This document shows positions 36,409-45,625 of a stretch of 64,000 nt of DNA, piece by piece. Made by a program: the position numbers and the translations under genes. How positions within the stretch are numbered: position 1 is the first letter of the stretch; each line of letters opens with the position of its first letter. This DNA comes from Chloroflexi bacterium HGW-Chloroflexi-6 (GTDB taxonomy: Bacteria > Chloroflexota > Anaerolineae > Anaerolineales > Villigracilaceae). Location: contig PHBU01000018.1 in assembly GCA_002840685.1 (NCBI GenBank), positions 1 to 64,000 of the forward strand. Reading direction: 5' to 3'. The notes under the pieces are model-generated. The model was not told where the DNA came from. It made no database searches and worked only from the letters and a program-made list of their open reading frames with translations.

Positions 36409-36999
36409 GTGATACGAGTGGCAATCCTTGCCAGCGGAATGGCGCTGCGGGTCGGCTTACGCCAGATGATTGGCGGCCTGCCTGATGTGCAAATTGTCGC
36501 CGAGAGCAACCAGACCCAGAACCTTCCGCTTGCGGATGTCTGGGTGCTGGCCTCGGCGGACCTTCTGCCCGCGCCGGAAAACTCCCCGGCTTTGCTGTTA
36601 CTTTCAGATGACCCGGCAGATGCCTCGCGGCTGGTGACCTACCCGCTGTGGGGCATTCTGCCGTTGGAGACAACTGAATCTGAACTGGCTGCGGCCCTGC
36701 GCGCGCTTGGGGAGGGTCTGTACGTGGGTGCGCCTGTGTTGTTGAGAGAATTGCTCGTACCGCTTCTGCGCCCCGGGTTGGATGCTGACGATTTAATGGC
36801 TCAACCGCTGACGGGACGCGAGTTGGAAGTTCTGCAACTGGTTGCCGAAGGCCTGGCGAACAAACAAATCGCTCTCGCGCTCGCAATCAGCGAACATACG
36901 GTCAAATTCCACCTGTCCTCGATTTACACAAAATTAAGGGTAACCAGTCGCACAGAAGCCATCCGGGTCGGCGCCCGGCACGGATGGGTGGCGCTGTGA
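36409..36999 (+). CDS. LuxR-type regulator with degenerate receiver
   Basis: A 196-residue protein starting with GTG (AAGGA upstream). The C-terminal LuxR/NarL helix-turn-helix is well conserved (LTGRELEVLQLVAEGLANKQ ... ISEHTVKFHLSSIYTKL). The N-terminal domain has receiver-like length, but the acidic pair (now LASGMAL), the phosphoacceptor (ADVWVLASADLLP) and the conserved Lys (WGILPLET) are all replaced. It should therefore act without phosphorylation. The preceding protease gene is its operon partner. A terminator follows directly. Confidence 0.85.
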   Translation: MIRVAILASGMALRVGLRQMIGGLPDVQIVAESNQTQNLPLADVWVLASADLLPAPENSPALLLLSDDPADASRLVTYPLWGILPLETTESELAAALRALGEGLYVGAPVLLRELLVPLLRPGLDADDLMAQPLTGRELEVLQLVAEGLANKQIALALAISEHTVKFHLSSIYTKLRVTSRTEAIRVGARHGWVAL

Positions 37000-37010
37000 T
37001 CCGTGGAAAC

Positions 37011-37042
37011 AAAAACCGCCCATCAGAGCGGTTTTTGTTTTA
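37011..37042. terminator. Bidirectional terminator
   Basis: AAAAACCGC pairs with GCGGTTTTT around CCATCAGA, with T-rich tails on both sides. It ends the plus-strand regulator gene and the minus-strand pst-phoU operon. Confidence 0.85.
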
Positions 37043-37106
37043 ATATCATCCAGTGTTACCAAGAGAAGTAAAGCTCAAATGGGAAACGCGCCTTCAATAT
37101 TTCCCA

Positions 37107-37784
37107 TTACCCTGACAGATCGTTCGTGGAAGTTTGAGTTTCCTTATATTGCCCTGTAACCACGAATTCCGTTCGTTCGCAGATATTGGTCACACGGTCG
37201 GCGAAGCGCTCCAGGTTGTGGGCTGCCCAGAGCAGCCAGTTGGCGTGTTCGATACTGCGTGGATCGGCCACGATAAAGGTCATTAACTCACGGTAGATTT
37301 GCACATAGAGCTGATCCACCAAATCATCTTCAGCCGGGATAAGGCGCGCGCTTTCAGCATCTTCGTTGACAAAGGCTGCCAGGGCGCGATGGAGCATGCT
37401 GACTCCTTGCTCGGCCATGCGCGGCATATCCACCAATGGCTTGAGCAGCGGCTCGCTGCCCATCCGGAGATTGATCACGCCAATGCCTTTGGCATAATCG
37501 CCCATACGCTCCAACTCACCGATCACTTCCAGGATGGATGCCAGTACGCGCAAGTCGCGCGCCATGGGCTGCTGGGTGGCGATCACGATCATGACACGGT
37601 TTTCGAGTTCGAAGCGCTTCTCGTTGATGGTTTTATCCCCGAGAATGACTTTTTCTGAGAGAGCCAAGTCACGTTTTTTGAGCGCTGTCACCGAATCAAG
37701 CAGGGCCTGCTCTGCCAAACTTCCCAGGATCAGGATTTCATCTTTAAGTTCTTGCATTTCGTGTTCAAAAGTTGTCCGAACCAT
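37107..37784 (-). CDS. phoU: Phosphate transport regulator PhoU
   Basis: A 225-residue PhoU with two three-helix repeats, each with the metal-binding E/DxxxD pattern (ELERMGDYAKGIG and NLERFADRVTNI). It links PstSCAB activity to the PhoR kinase and represses the Pho response in high phosphate. The ATG at 37784 has GGAG upstream and begins MVRTTFEHEMQEL, the family start; an ATG four codons earlier is possible. It is the last gene of the pst operon. Confidence 0.95.
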   Translation of the reverse strand: MVRTTFEHEMQELKDEILILGSLAEQALLDSVTALKKRDLALSEKVILGDKTINEKRFELENRVMIVIATQQPMARDLRVLASILEVIGELERMGDYAKGIGVINLRMGSEPLLKPLVDMPRMAEQGVSMLHRALAAFVNEDAESARLIPAEDDLVDQLYVQIYRELMTFIVADPRSIEHANWLLWAAHNLERFADRVTNICERTEFVVTGQYKETQTSTNDLSG

Positions 37785-37856
37785 ACCATTCTCCATTCTT
37801 GAATCTGGCGCATCGCGCTTGATTCTTTGTTCGCGTTGTAAGTTTTAAATCCCAAC

Positions 37857-38315
37857 TTAGTTGTCTTGAGCTATTTTGGCAGACTCAATACCCTGTTCGC
37901 GCAGCCAGGATCGGATTTTTTCAGCCATCTGATCGCGAATAACGCGTACTTTGGCCAAAACTTCGTCCGGTGCGCCCTCAATGGCGGCAGGGTCTTCAAA
38001 GGGCCAGAACAGGTGTTTGCCCATGCTCAAAAAAACGCGCGGGCATTTCTCCTCGGCCCCGCCGCAGACGGTGACCGTATAGGCAAAGGTGACTTTCCCC
38101 AGGTACTCGTTAACGCTTTTGGAGTGTTGACCCTCCATCGGCAGGCCGATTTCGTTCATAACGGTACGCACAACCGGGTGGATTTCGCCTTTGGGTTCCA
38201 GTCCCGCACTGAAAACATCGAAATGCTCGCCGGCAAAAGCGCGCAAAAATGCCTCGCCCATCTGGCTGCGGGCCGAGTTGCCCGTGCAAAGGAATAAGAA
38301 TTTCGGTTTGCTCAT
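37857..38315 (-). CDS. arsC: Arsenate reductase / low-molecular-weight phosphatase family
   Basis: A 152-residue protein with the P-loop LCTGNSARSQMGEAFLR (Cys-x5-Arg plus Ser) and the further cysteine in TVCGGAEEKCP typical of thioredoxin-coupled arsenate reductases. It ends at ELREQG-like helices. The start at 38315 is one base after the pstB stop (TAGAATG), so it is co-translated within the pst operon. Since Pst systems admit arsenate, a detoxifying partner makes sense. A true tyrosine phosphatase role is less likely because of the extra cysteines. Confidence 0.88.
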   Translation of the reverse strand: MSKPKFLFLCTGNSARSQMGEAFLRAFAGEHFDVFSAGLEPKGEIHPVVRTVMNEIGLPMEGQHSKSVNEYLGKVTFAYTVTVCGGAEEKCPRVFLSMGKHLFWPFEDPAAIEGAPDEVLAKVRVIRDQMAEKIRSWLREQGIESAKIAQDN

Positions 38316-38316
38316 T

Positions 38317-39102
38317 CTAGCCAAACCTTCCTGTTACGTAATCTTCGGTGCGTTTGTCGCTGGGGCGGGTGAAGATGATATCGGTTTTATCGTATTCGAT
38401 GACCGTGCCCGAGCGGGTTTCCCCGTGGAGCATCATCATGGCAGTGAAATCAGAAACGCGCGCGGCCTGCTGCATGTTATGGGTGACGATGATGATGGTG
38501 TAATTTTGTTTGAGTTCCTGCATTAATTCTTCAATGCGCAGGGTCGAGATAGGGTCGAGTGCCGAGGCGGGTTCATCCATCAGAATGATCTCGGGCTGGA
38601 TGGCGATCGTGCGGGCGATGCACAGGCGCTGCTGCTGGCCGCCCGAAAGGGCATAGGCGCTTTGCTTGAGTTTGTCTTTGACTTCATCCCATAGTGCCGC
38701 GGCCCGCAGAGATTGCTCAACCAGTTCATCCATGTTGCCTTTGAAGCCGTTGATGTGCGCGCCCCACGAGATGTTCTCGTAGATGGACTTTGGAAAAGGG
38801 TTGGGCTTCTGGAAGACCATCCCGATCCGGCGGCGGACTTCAACCGGGTCGATTTCCTTGCTGTACAGGTTGGTGCCGTGCAGCAGAATTTCTCCGTGGA
38901 CGCGGCTGGTGGGCACAAAATCGTTCATGCGGTTGAAGGCGCGCAGCAAGGTCGATTTGCCGCAGCCCGAAGGGCCGATGATGGCAGTGATCTTGCCTTT
39001 TTCGATTTGCAGGTTGACACCCTTCACGGCTTCAAAAGAACCGTAATAAATGCTTAGATCGCGGGTCTCGATGGCATATTGTGGGTTGTTTTCAGGTTGC
39101 AT
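38317..39102 (-). CDS. pstB: Phosphate ABC transporter ATP-binding protein
   Basis: A 261-residue ATPase that powers PstCA. Walker [10 protein letters not shown], signature [13 protein letters not shown], Walker [12 protein letters not shown] and the family end [10 protein letters not shown] are all present. Spacing to pstA is 18 bp. Confidence 0.97.
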   Translation of the reverse strand: MQPENNPQYAIETRDLSIYYGSFEAVKGVNLQIEKGKITAIIGPSGCGKSTLLRAFNRMNDFVPTSRVHGEILLHGTNLYSKEIDPVEVRRRIGMVFQKPNPFPKSIYENISWGAHINGFKGNMDELVEQSLRAAALWDEVKDKLKQSAYALSGGQQQRLCIARTIAIQPEIILMDEPASALDPISTLRIEELMQELKQNYTIIIVTHNMQQAARVSDFTAMMMLHGETRSGTVIEYDKTDIIFTRPSDKRTEDYVTGRFG

Positions 39103-39120
39103 GGTTATATCTCTCTTGCT

Positions 39121-40356
39121 TTAATATTTTCTCTGCAGGCGGTTGCGCAGCAAAATGGCAGTGGCGTTGAGGGTCAGGAGCAATACCAGCAGAACGAGGA
39201 TCGCTGCCGCAGCAATGGCGTGGAACTCTCCCTGGGCGCGCGAGGTCCACTGGTAGATTTGGATCGGCAGGGCGGTGAATTTGCTGAACAAGCCACTCGG
39301 ATCGACACTGATGAAGGTCGAAGCGCCGACGATGATCAGCGGCGCGGTTTCGCCAACGGCGCGCGACATGGCCAGGATGCTGCCTGTCAGAATACCCGGC
39401 AGGGCATTGGGCAGCACGTGGCTCCAGACAGTCTGCCAGCGGGTTGCGCCGACTCCGTAGGCCGCCTGGCGGATTGAATCGGGTACGGCTTTGATCGCTT
39501 CCTGGGCATTGATGATGACCAGTGGCAAAACGAGGATGCCCATGGTCAGCCCGGCGGAGAGGATGGTGCGCCCGTTTGAATCGGTCACGCCGAACAACGC
39601 GCCGCTGGTCAGGGCTTCCAGCGTGCGGACGAAGATTGCCAGGCCGAGCATCCCATACACAATCGAGGGCACGCCGGCCAGGTTATTGATGTTGGTTTGG
39701 ATAATTTTGAAGAGCAGGCTTTTCTTGCTGGCGTATTCCTGCAAATAGATCGCCGCACCCACCCCGACCGGCAGGGCAAACGAGATGGCGATGCCAACCA
39801 GCCACATCGAGCCAAACAGGGCGGTGCGCACCCCGGCAAATTCGGCTTTACTCGACATGGGCGTGCTCAGAAACTCGGGGGTCAGCCACGAGCGAAATTC
39901 CAGGCGCGCGTCTGGGAATTTCTCGGCAACCTCGGCTTCAAGTTCAGCTTTTTTCAGGATCGAATCGAAGAGCGGATACGTTTCGAGTGTCTTGATCTGG
40001 ATGATGCGCTCGATGACCAGGTTGTACAGCTCGCCCTGGCCGCGTTTTTCCATGGCGGTTTCATTGTCCAGTTTGTTGTATGCGCCGCGCGAAAGGTTTG
40101 TCTTGAGAACCGCGATCAATTCTTCTTTATTCAGCTCATCGAGCGGTTTTTCGCTGATCAGCGCCGGGTCTTTCTTGAATTCATAAGCCACGTAGCCGAA
40201 GGCGCCATCCATCACGTTTAAAACCAGGGCGGAAAGGCTTAAAATCGCGATCAGCAGGGCCGAAAGGAAGATGATCTGCCAGATCCAGGCTGTACGGTAA
40301 CGGCTGGCAACGAAATTTTCCAGCTCGTTCTTTGGGGGGTAAGTGTATTTTTCCAT
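39121..40356 (-). CDS. pstA: Phosphate ABC transporter permease PstA
   Basis: An integral membrane permease of about 411 residues. The start is either the ATG at 40356 (chosen, MEKYTYPP) or a GTG at 40377 that overlaps the pstC end. The binding-protein-dependent transport signature is seen in RQAAYGVGATRWQTVW. After the first helix there is a ~120-residue charged extracytoplasmic insertion (about residues 55-175: EEL-, KKAELEAEVAEK) that is absent from the short E. coli-type PstA. Six core helices follow. Confidence 0.95.
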   Translation of the reverse strand: MEKYTYPPKNELENFVASRYRTAWIWQIIFLSALLIAILSLSALVLNVMDGAFGYVAYEFKKDPALISEKPLDELNKEELIAVLKTNLSRGAYNKLDNETAMEKRGQGELYNLVIERIIQIKTLETYPLFDSILKKAELEAEVAEKFPDARLEFRSWLTPEFLSTPMSSKAEFAGVRTALFGSMWLVGIAISFALPVGVGAAIYLQEYASKKSLLFKIIQTNINNLAGVPSIVYGMLGLAIFVRTLEALTSGALFGVTDSNGRTILSAGLTMGILVLPLVIINAQEAIKAVPDSIRQAAYGVGATRWQTVWSHVLPNALPGILTGSILAMSRAVGETAPLIIVGASTFISVDPSGLFSKFTALPIQIYQWTSRAQGEFHAIAAAAILVLLVLLLTLNATAILLRNRLQRKY

Positions 40357-40360
40357 CGGG

Positions 40361-41308
40361 TTACTCGTATTGCTCACGGAATTTTGAAACGATCCATTGG
40401 CTGACCAGGTTCAAGACCAATGTCACCAGGAAGAGCATCAGCGCAATCGCGAACAGGCTGTTGTAGTCGATGGTGTTGTATGAGAGATCGCCGCCGCTGA
40501 TGCGGGCAATGTGGGCGGTCATTGTTTCAGCCGCTTCAAGTGGATTGAATGTGAATTTGGATGTCGCGCCTGAGGCGACTGCCACGATCATGGTTTCGCC
40601 GACCGCGCGCGAAATGCCAACGATGATGGCTGCGCCGATCCCCGAAAGCGCCGCCGGCAGGATGACCTGCGTGCTGGCCTCGAAGCGGGTCGCTCCCATG
40701 GCGTAGGCCGCTTCGCGCAGCGAATTGGGGACAGCGCTCAGGGCATCCTCGCTCATCGAAGAGATCAAGGGCAGGATCATGATACCCATCACGATGCCGG
40801 CTGAGAGCATGTTGTAAACCCCCAGGGTATCTTCGCCAATCAGGCTGCGCAGGATGGGAGTTACAAAAAGCAGGGCAAAAAAACCGTACACCACGGTTGG
40901 GATGCCTGCCAGAATTTCCAAGACAGGTTTAAGGACAGATCGGGCGCGCGGGCTGGCATATTCGCTCAAGTAGATGGCGGCGCTCATCCCGAGCGGCAGG
41001 GCGACCAACATCGCAATTGCGCTGGTGGTCAGGGTGGCGCTGATCAGCGCCCAGATGCCGAATTGTCCGATCGCGGGCTGCCACTGGGTGGTCAGGAAAA
41101 ATTCTGCGAAGCTTACTTGCGGGTCGTTGAAAAACAACAAAGCCTGGTCGCCCAGGACAATTACAATGCTGACCGTAATAAAAATTGTCAGGAACCCCAC
41201 CAGGAACAGGGATATTTCAATGATGCCTTCCCCAAGCCGCATTTTGCGTTTCAGGTTGCCGGGCTGAAAGGCAGCGGGCGCGAGAATTTTTTTCTGTGTT
41301 TCTTCCAT
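40361..41308 (-). CDS. pstC: Phosphate ABC transporter permease PstC
   Basis: A 315-residue permease partner of PstA with six membrane helices and the ATPase-contact loop LREAAYAMGATRFEAS. The ATG at 41308 is preceded by AGGA at 10 nt; a TTG three codons earlier is less likely. It follows pstS after a strong intercistronic hairpin. Confidence 0.96.
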   Translation of the reverse strand: MEETQKKILAPAAFQPGNLKRKMRLGEGIIEISLFLVGFLTIFITVSIVIVLGDQALLFFNDPQVSFAEFFLTTQWQPAIGQFGIWALISATLTTSAIAMLVALPLGMSAAIYLSEYASPRARSVLKPVLEILAGIPTVVYGFFALLFVTPILRSLIGEDTLGVYNMLSAGIVMGIMILPLISSMSEDALSAVPNSLREAAYAMGATRFEASTQVILPAALSGIGAAIIVGISRAVGETMIVAVASGATSKFTFNPLEAAETMTAHIARISGGDLSYNTIDYNSLFAIALMLFLVTLVLNLVSQWIVSKFREQYE

Positions 41309-41341
41309 AATTTGCAAATCCTGATCACATCCGATAGATTT

Positions 41342-41374
41342 GGGCTGGCCTCACTTTTTGAGAGAGGCCAGCCC
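41342..41374 (-). promoter_or_regulatory. Intercistronic hairpin between pstS and pstC
   Basis: GGGCTGGCCTC (41342-41352) and GAGGCCAGCCC (41364-41374) are perfectly complementary with an 11-nt loop. No T run follows on the minus strand. Such hairpins stabilise the binding-protein message relative to the permease genes. Confidence 0.8.
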
Positions 41375-41397
41375 TGGGAAGAGTATTTTCTTGCAGT

Positions 41398-42276
41398 TTA
41401 TTGGCTAACAGCCGCGTACCAGGCGCCCCAGGCGGAGTAAATGGCGCTCTTGGGAGCGGGGAAGTAACCGACATCGATGATGTTGTCATCGAGCTGGCCC
41501 AGGTAGAAGCCAATGAACGCGGCCACCTGCGGTTTTTCCTGCATGATCTGGGCGGTGGAGTAGATGAAGAGCGGGCGGGCCAGAGGATAGGTACCGTTAT
41601 CGACATTGGCCTGGGTGGGTTCGACATCGTTGACAGCCAGGGCTTTGAGAGTATCGGTATTTTCGTTGAAGTACGCGTAACCAAAGTACCCGATGGCATA
41701 CTGGTCGCCAGCCACACCCTGGACGAGAACGTTGTCATCTTCGGAGAACTGGGTGCCTTCGAGACCAAGCAGGGCGGCTTCGCCAGCATCGATGTCGGCT
41801 TTGCCATCGGCATTCTTGAAGTGGGGGGCCATGACAGCTTCGACGAAGTAGTCGAAGGTGCCAGAGTCAGCGCCCGGGGAGTAGACTTTGATGGCTTCGG
41901 CGGGGAATTCGGGGCGCAGGTCTGCCCAGGTCTTGGCTTCGCCAGAGAAGATCATGGCAAGTTCTTCGGTGGTCAGGGCGGTGGCGAACTCGTTCTGGGA
42001 TGAGACAACTACGGCCAGAGCGTCAGTCCCGACACGGAACTCAAGCGGTTCGCGGCCGATGGCCTGGCAGGCTTCTTTTTCACTGGCCTTGATGGCGCGC
42101 GAGGCGTTAGCGATATCGCTTTCACCGGCCACGCAGAAGCGTTCGAAACCAGCGCCGGTACCGATGCTGTCGACGGTGATGTTGCCGGTGTAGCCTTCGT
42201 TCTGGAACAGTTCGGCCATACGCTCGGAAACCGGGAAGACGGTTGATGAACCCGCGCTGATGATGTCGCCGCTAAC
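41398..42276 (-). repeat. PstS coding repeat, unit 2
   Basis: Second copy of the 894-bp coding repeat, encoding residues 367-658 and ending at the stop codon. Confidence 0.95.
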
Positions 42277-43374
42277 GGCGGACGGGTCAACCGAAAATTC
42301 CTGGGTGGAGAGCCATGCGCCCCAGGCGGAGTAGATGGCCTTGGCGGGGGCGGGGAAGTAACCGACATCGATGATGTTGTCATCGAGCTGGCTCAGGTAG
42401 AAGGCGATGAACGCGGCAACCTGGGGTTTCTCCTGCATGATTTTGGCGGTGGAGTAGATGAAGAGCGGGCGGGCCAGGGGGTAGGTGCCGTTATCGACAT
42501 TGGCCTGGGTGGGTTCGACATCATTGACGGCCAGGGCTTTGAGAGTATCGGTATTTTCGTTGAAGTAGGCATAACCGAAGTAACCAATGGCGTACTGATC
42601 GCCAGCCACACCCTGGACGAGCACGTTGTCATCTTCGGAGAACTGGGTGCCTTCAAGACCAAGCAGGGCGGCTTCACCAGCATCGATGTCGGCTTTGCCA
42701 TCGGCATTCTTGAAGTGGGGGGCCATAACGGCTTCAACGAAGTAATCGAAGGTGCCAGAGTCAGCGCCGGGGGAGTAGACCGAAATCTTGCCATCCGGGT
42801 AAGCCGGGTTCAGTTCGTTCCAGTTGGTCACCTGGCCGGAGAAGATCTTGGCGAGTTCTTCGGTGGTGATGTTGGTGGCGAAGTCATTCTGGCTGGAGAC
42901 GACCACGGCCAGAGCGTCAGTCCCAACACGAAACTCGAGCGGTTCGCGGCCGATGGCCTGGCAGGCTTCTTTTTCGCTGCCTTTGATGGCGCGGGAAGCG
43001 TTCGAGATGTCGCTTTCACCAGCCACGCAGAAGCGTTCGAAGCCAGCGCCGGTGCCTATGCTGTCGACGGTGATGTTGCCGGTGTAGCCTTCATTCTGGA
43101 AGAGTTCGGCCATGCGCTCGGAAACCGGGAAGACGGTTGATGAGCCAGCCGTGATAATGTCGCCGCTAACTTCATCGGGCAGCATGGCGTAGGGCAGCAC
43201 GATGGGCAGAATCTCTTCTTCCATCGGGGCTTCGGCGGAAGTGGCTTCAGCGCTGGGAGCCTCGCCAGCGGGCGCTTCCGTGGCCGGGACTTCGGTTGCG
43301 GGTGCGCCGCAGGCAGCCAGCGCCAGGCTGGCGATGATCAATGTGGCAAAAATAATGAGCAGGTTTTTACGCAT
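41398..43374 (-). CDS. pstS: Tandem-duplicated phosphate-binding lipoprotein PstS
   Basis: A 658-residue lipoprotein. The signal peptide ends at lipobox LAAC (Cys22), followed by an Ala/Pro/Glu linker to residue 68. Two complete PstS domains follow (69-366 and 367-658), each with GSSTVFPVSE, GTGAGFERFC, VGTDALAVVV and SPGADSGTFDYF. By eye they differ at about 25 of ~288 positions, mostly clustered in one ~40-residue stretch after SSQN. Around 110 residues from VYSPG onward are identical. Normal PstS has one domain of 300-350 residues. AGAGGA lies before the ATG; a Pho box lies upstream. Confidence 0.96.
   Translation of the reverse strand: MRKNLLIIFATLIIASLALAACGAPATEVPATEAPAGEAPSAEATSAEAPMEEEILPIVLPYAMLPDEVSGDIITAGSSTVFPVSERMAELFQNEGYTGNITVDSIGTGAGFERFCVAGESDISNASRAIKGSEKEACQAIGREPLEFRVGTDALAVVVSSQNDFATNITTEELAKIFSGQVTNWNELNPAYPDGKISVYSPGADSGTFDYFVEAVMAPHFKNADGKADIDAGEAALLGLEGTQFSEDDNVLVQGVAGDQYAIGYFGYAYFNENTDTLKALAVNDVEPTQANVDNGTYPLARPLFIYSTAKIMQEKPQVAAFIAFYLSQLDDNIIDVGYFPAPAKAIYSAWGAWLSTQEFSVDPSAVSGDIISAGSSTVFPVSERMAELFQNEGYTGNITVDSIGTGAGFERFCVAGESDIANASRAIKASEKEACQAIGREPLEFRVGTDALAVVVSSQNEFATALTTEELAMIFSGEAKTWADLRPEFPAEAIKVYSPGADSGTFDYFVEAVMAPHFKNADGKADIDAGEAALLGLEGTQFSEDDNVLVQGVAGDQYAIGYFGYAYFNENTDTLKALAVNDVEPTQANVDNGTYPLARPLFIYSTAQIMQEKPQVAAFIGFYLGQLDDNIIDVGYFPAPKSAIYSAWGAWYAAVSQ
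42277..43170 (-). repeat. PstS coding repeat, unit 1
   Basis: First copy of the repeat, encoding residues 69-366. The VSGDI start codons of the two units are exactly 894 bp apart. Confidence 0.95.
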
Positions 43375-43436
43375 TTCTCTTTTCCTCTTGTGAGTTTTTC
43401 TTTAGATTTTTTTGTTTGCCTGTTTATTTTCTCATC

Positions 43437-43480
43437 TGTCTGTTAAGGACACTGCAAGGATGGTTTAACATTCGGTTAAC
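43437..43480 (-). promoter_or_regulatory. Pho box upstream of pstS
   Basis: On the minus strand four hexamer-like sites are spaced by 11 bp: GTTAAC, GTTAAA, CTTGCA, CTTAAC. Three of four fit the TTAAC-type direct repeats bound by PhoB/PhoP proteins. It lies ~65 bp before the pstS start. Confidence 0.78.
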
Positions 43481-43508
43481 GATTTGGCATATAAAAGGCA
43501 GCCTTAAA

Positions 43509-43540
43509 TGCGTAACGCCCCTGGAATGGGGCATTACGCA
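43509..43540 (-). terminator. Hairpin after phoR
   Basis: TGCGTAA-c-GCCCC pairs with GGGGC-a-TTACGCA around TGGAAT, with a weak T-rich tail (ATTTAAGG) on the minus strand. It separates phoBR from pstS. Confidence 0.6.
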
Positions 43541-43570
43541 GTGAAAAAGGTTTTTCAAATAAGCGAATTT

Positions 43571-44824
43571 TTAGTGTATTGGGATGGTAAAGCAGAAAGT
43601 GCTGCCATCGCCTTCGCGGCTTTCGGCCCAGATTTTACCGCCGTGAGCTTCAACCAGGTGTCGGGCGATGGACAATCCCAGGCCGGTGCCGCCGCCGCTG
43701 CGTGAGCGATCTACACGATAAAAACGCTCAAAGATTCGCGGCAGATCGTCGGCCGGGATGCCGGGACCGGTATCTTGCACCAGGAAACGGACAAACTGCC
43801 CATCCGGTAGCGCAGACAATGTCACTTCACCGCCAGGCGGGGTGAACTTGACCGCATTGTGGATCAGGTTGACCAGAACCTGTTCAAGACGGGGTAAATC
43901 GGCGCGGATCAGCGGCATATCGCCAGAATAATCCACTTTCAGGGTAAGCCCGGCTCGCTCGGCCTGGGTTCTCATCCGGTCGGCGGCCGAGCTTAGCAGG
44001 CTGGCCGGAGAGATGGGTTTCAAGTCGAGCGGCACCTGACCCGATTCGATTCGCGAGAGTTCGAGCAATTCTGTGGCCATTTGCGTGAGCGCGTCCACTT
44101 CAGTCTGGATGCGGCCCAGAAAACGGTGTGCGGCGGGCGGGTCTTCGAGCGCGCCCTCCTGCAGGGTTTCAGTCAGGGCTTTTAGCGAAGCCAGCGGGGT
44201 GCGCAACTCGTGCGAAACATTGGAGATAAAGTCGCGCCGGACGGTTTCAAGGCGGCGCAGGCGCGTCAGGTCATGGATCAGCAAAATTGCTCCCCCGGCA
44301 TGCTGGTCAGGGATGGCGATCAGCTGCAGGAATTTGCGCGTGAAGGGCACCTCGACCGAATCGCTTTGGACTTCACCGCTTTGTTGACACTTGCGCCAGG
44401 TTTCGATCAACTGGTGGTGGCGCAAGGCAACGCTGACAGATTTCCCGATCAGCGTTTTGCCCTCGCCGAAGAGTTTGTCTGCGGCAGGGTTGGTCATCTG
44501 GATGCGCCCATCGGGATCGGCAATTAGAACGCCATCTGTAATTTGTGTCAGGGTGGCTTCGAGGCGGGTGCGCTCGGCATCCAACGCCAAAATTTGCAGG
44601 TCAAAGGTCTGAATCAGAGTGCGGACAGACCCCGAAAGATTTGTGAGATTCTCTATATCGGCAGGCAGGTCTACGGGAGAAAGGCTGCCCTCTGCGGCGC
44701 GGCGGATGGCACGGGCATAATTATCCGTGCTGCGGCGCAGGGAAAGATATCGCCAGCATATCCAGCCCAAGGCCAGGCTGAGCAGGAGAACCAAGATCAG
44801 CAGAAACCAGGAAATGGTATTCAT
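43571..44824 (-). CDS. phoR: Phosphate regulon sensor histidine kinase
   Basis: A 417-residue kinase with one N-terminal membrane helix ([20 protein letters not shown]), a PAS domain ([20 protein letters not shown]), HisKA with the phospho-acceptor His in [14 protein letters not shown], and HATPase (NAVKFTP, DTGPGIP, GTGLGLS). There is no large sensory loop, as expected for PhoR, which senses via PstSCAB-PhoU. The ATG at 44824 overlaps the phoB stop (ATGA). Confidence 0.94.
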   Translation of the reverse strand: MNTISWFLLILVLLLSLALGWICWRYLSLRRSTDNYARAIRRAAEGSLSPVDLPADIENLTNLSGSVRTLIQTFDLQILALDAERTRLEATLTQITDGVLIADPDGRIQMTNPAADKLFGEGKTLIGKSVSVALRHHQLIETWRKCQQSGEVQSDSVEVPFTRKFLQLIAIPDQHAGGAILLIHDLTRLRRLETVRRDFISNVSHELRTPLASLKALTETLQEGALEDPPAAHRFLGRIQTEVDALTQMATELLELSRIESGQVPLDLKPISPASLLSSAADRMRTQAERAGLTLKVDYSGDMPLIRADLPRLEQVLVNLIHNAVKFTPPGGEVTLSALPDGQFVRFLVQDTGPGIPADDLPRIFERFYRVDRSRSGGGTGLGLSIARHLVEAHGGKIWAESREGDGSTFCFTIPIH

Positions 44825-45534
44825 CCTTCGAAACGATAGCCGCCGCCGCGAACGGTGACGATCCGGGTTGGGTTGGCCGCATCTTTTTCGATCTTTTGAC
44901 GCAGCCAACGGACATGGACATCGACCGTGCGGCTGTCTCCGATATAATCCCAGCCCCAGACGCGTTCAAGAATGAATTCGCGCGAGAGCATCTGGCCTTT
45001 GTGTTCGGCAAAGAACAGCAGCAGGTCATATTCCTGCGGTTTGAGGGCCAGGGGTATGGCATCAAGGGTTGTTTCGCGGCGCGTATGGTTGATGGCCAGG
45101 TTCCCGAAGATGAGTATGTCTTGGTTGGGGGCGCTGGTTTTGAGTCTGCCAAGTTCTTCGCGGATGGTCTCGGTGCGGCGGAGTTGGGCTTTGACTCGCG
45201 CGATCAGCTCGCGCATGGAGAAAGGTTTGGTGACATAATCGTCCGCGCCGATTTCGAGGCCAACAACGCGGTCGATTTCGTCGTCTCGAGCGGTCAGCAT
45301 GATGATGGGAGATTGAAAGCCCTCGCGCCGAAGAATTTTGCAAACTTCGACTCCATCCAACTGCGGAAGCATGATGTCGAGCAGGATCAGGTCCGGTTTG
45401 CGCCGCCTGGCCGTTTCGAGCGCTGTTTTTCCGTCCCCGACAGCGTCGACGGTATATCCATGCTTTTGCAGGTTGTAGGCGAGGGTCTCTTGCAGAGAGG
45501 GTTCATCTTCAACGATAAGTATGTTTTCTGGCAT
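44821..45534 (-). CDS. phoB: Phosphate regulon response regulator
   Basis: A 237-residue OmpR-family regulator. The receiver has VEDEPSLQ, the phosphoacceptor in [10 protein letters not shown] and YVTKPFS; the winged helix has [12 protein letters not shown] ... [20 protein letters not shown] ... [12 protein letters not shown] precedes the ATG. A pair of TTAAC repeats in its promoter implies autoregulation, and the pstS Pho box is its obvious target. Confidence 0.94.
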   Translation of the reverse strand: MPENILIVEDEPSLQETLAYNLQKHGYTVDAVGDGKTALETARRRKPDLILLDIMLPQLDGVEVCKILRREGFQSPIIMLTARDDEIDRVVGLEIGADDYVTKPFSMRELIARVKAQLRRTETIREELGRLKTSAPNQDILIFGNLAINHTRRETTLDAIPLALKPQEYDLLLFFAEHKGQMLSREFILERVWGWDYIGDSRTVDVHVRWLRQKIEKDAANPTRIVTVRGGGYRFEG

Positions 45535-45554
45535 GGGATTTCCTGTGTAAAAGT

Positions 45555-45596
45555 ACTATATCATATCCGAAGAAATCCCAGTTAATGATTTGTTAA
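45555..45596 (-). promoter_or_regulatory. phoB promoter with Pho box
   Basis: On the minus strand TTAACA and TTAACT are spaced by exactly 11 bp (45580-45596), and a -10-like TATAGT (45555-45560) follows 19 bp later. Confidence 0.65.
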
Positions 45597-45625
45597 AAAC
45601 TTTGGAAAGTTGCTGAATAGAAAAA

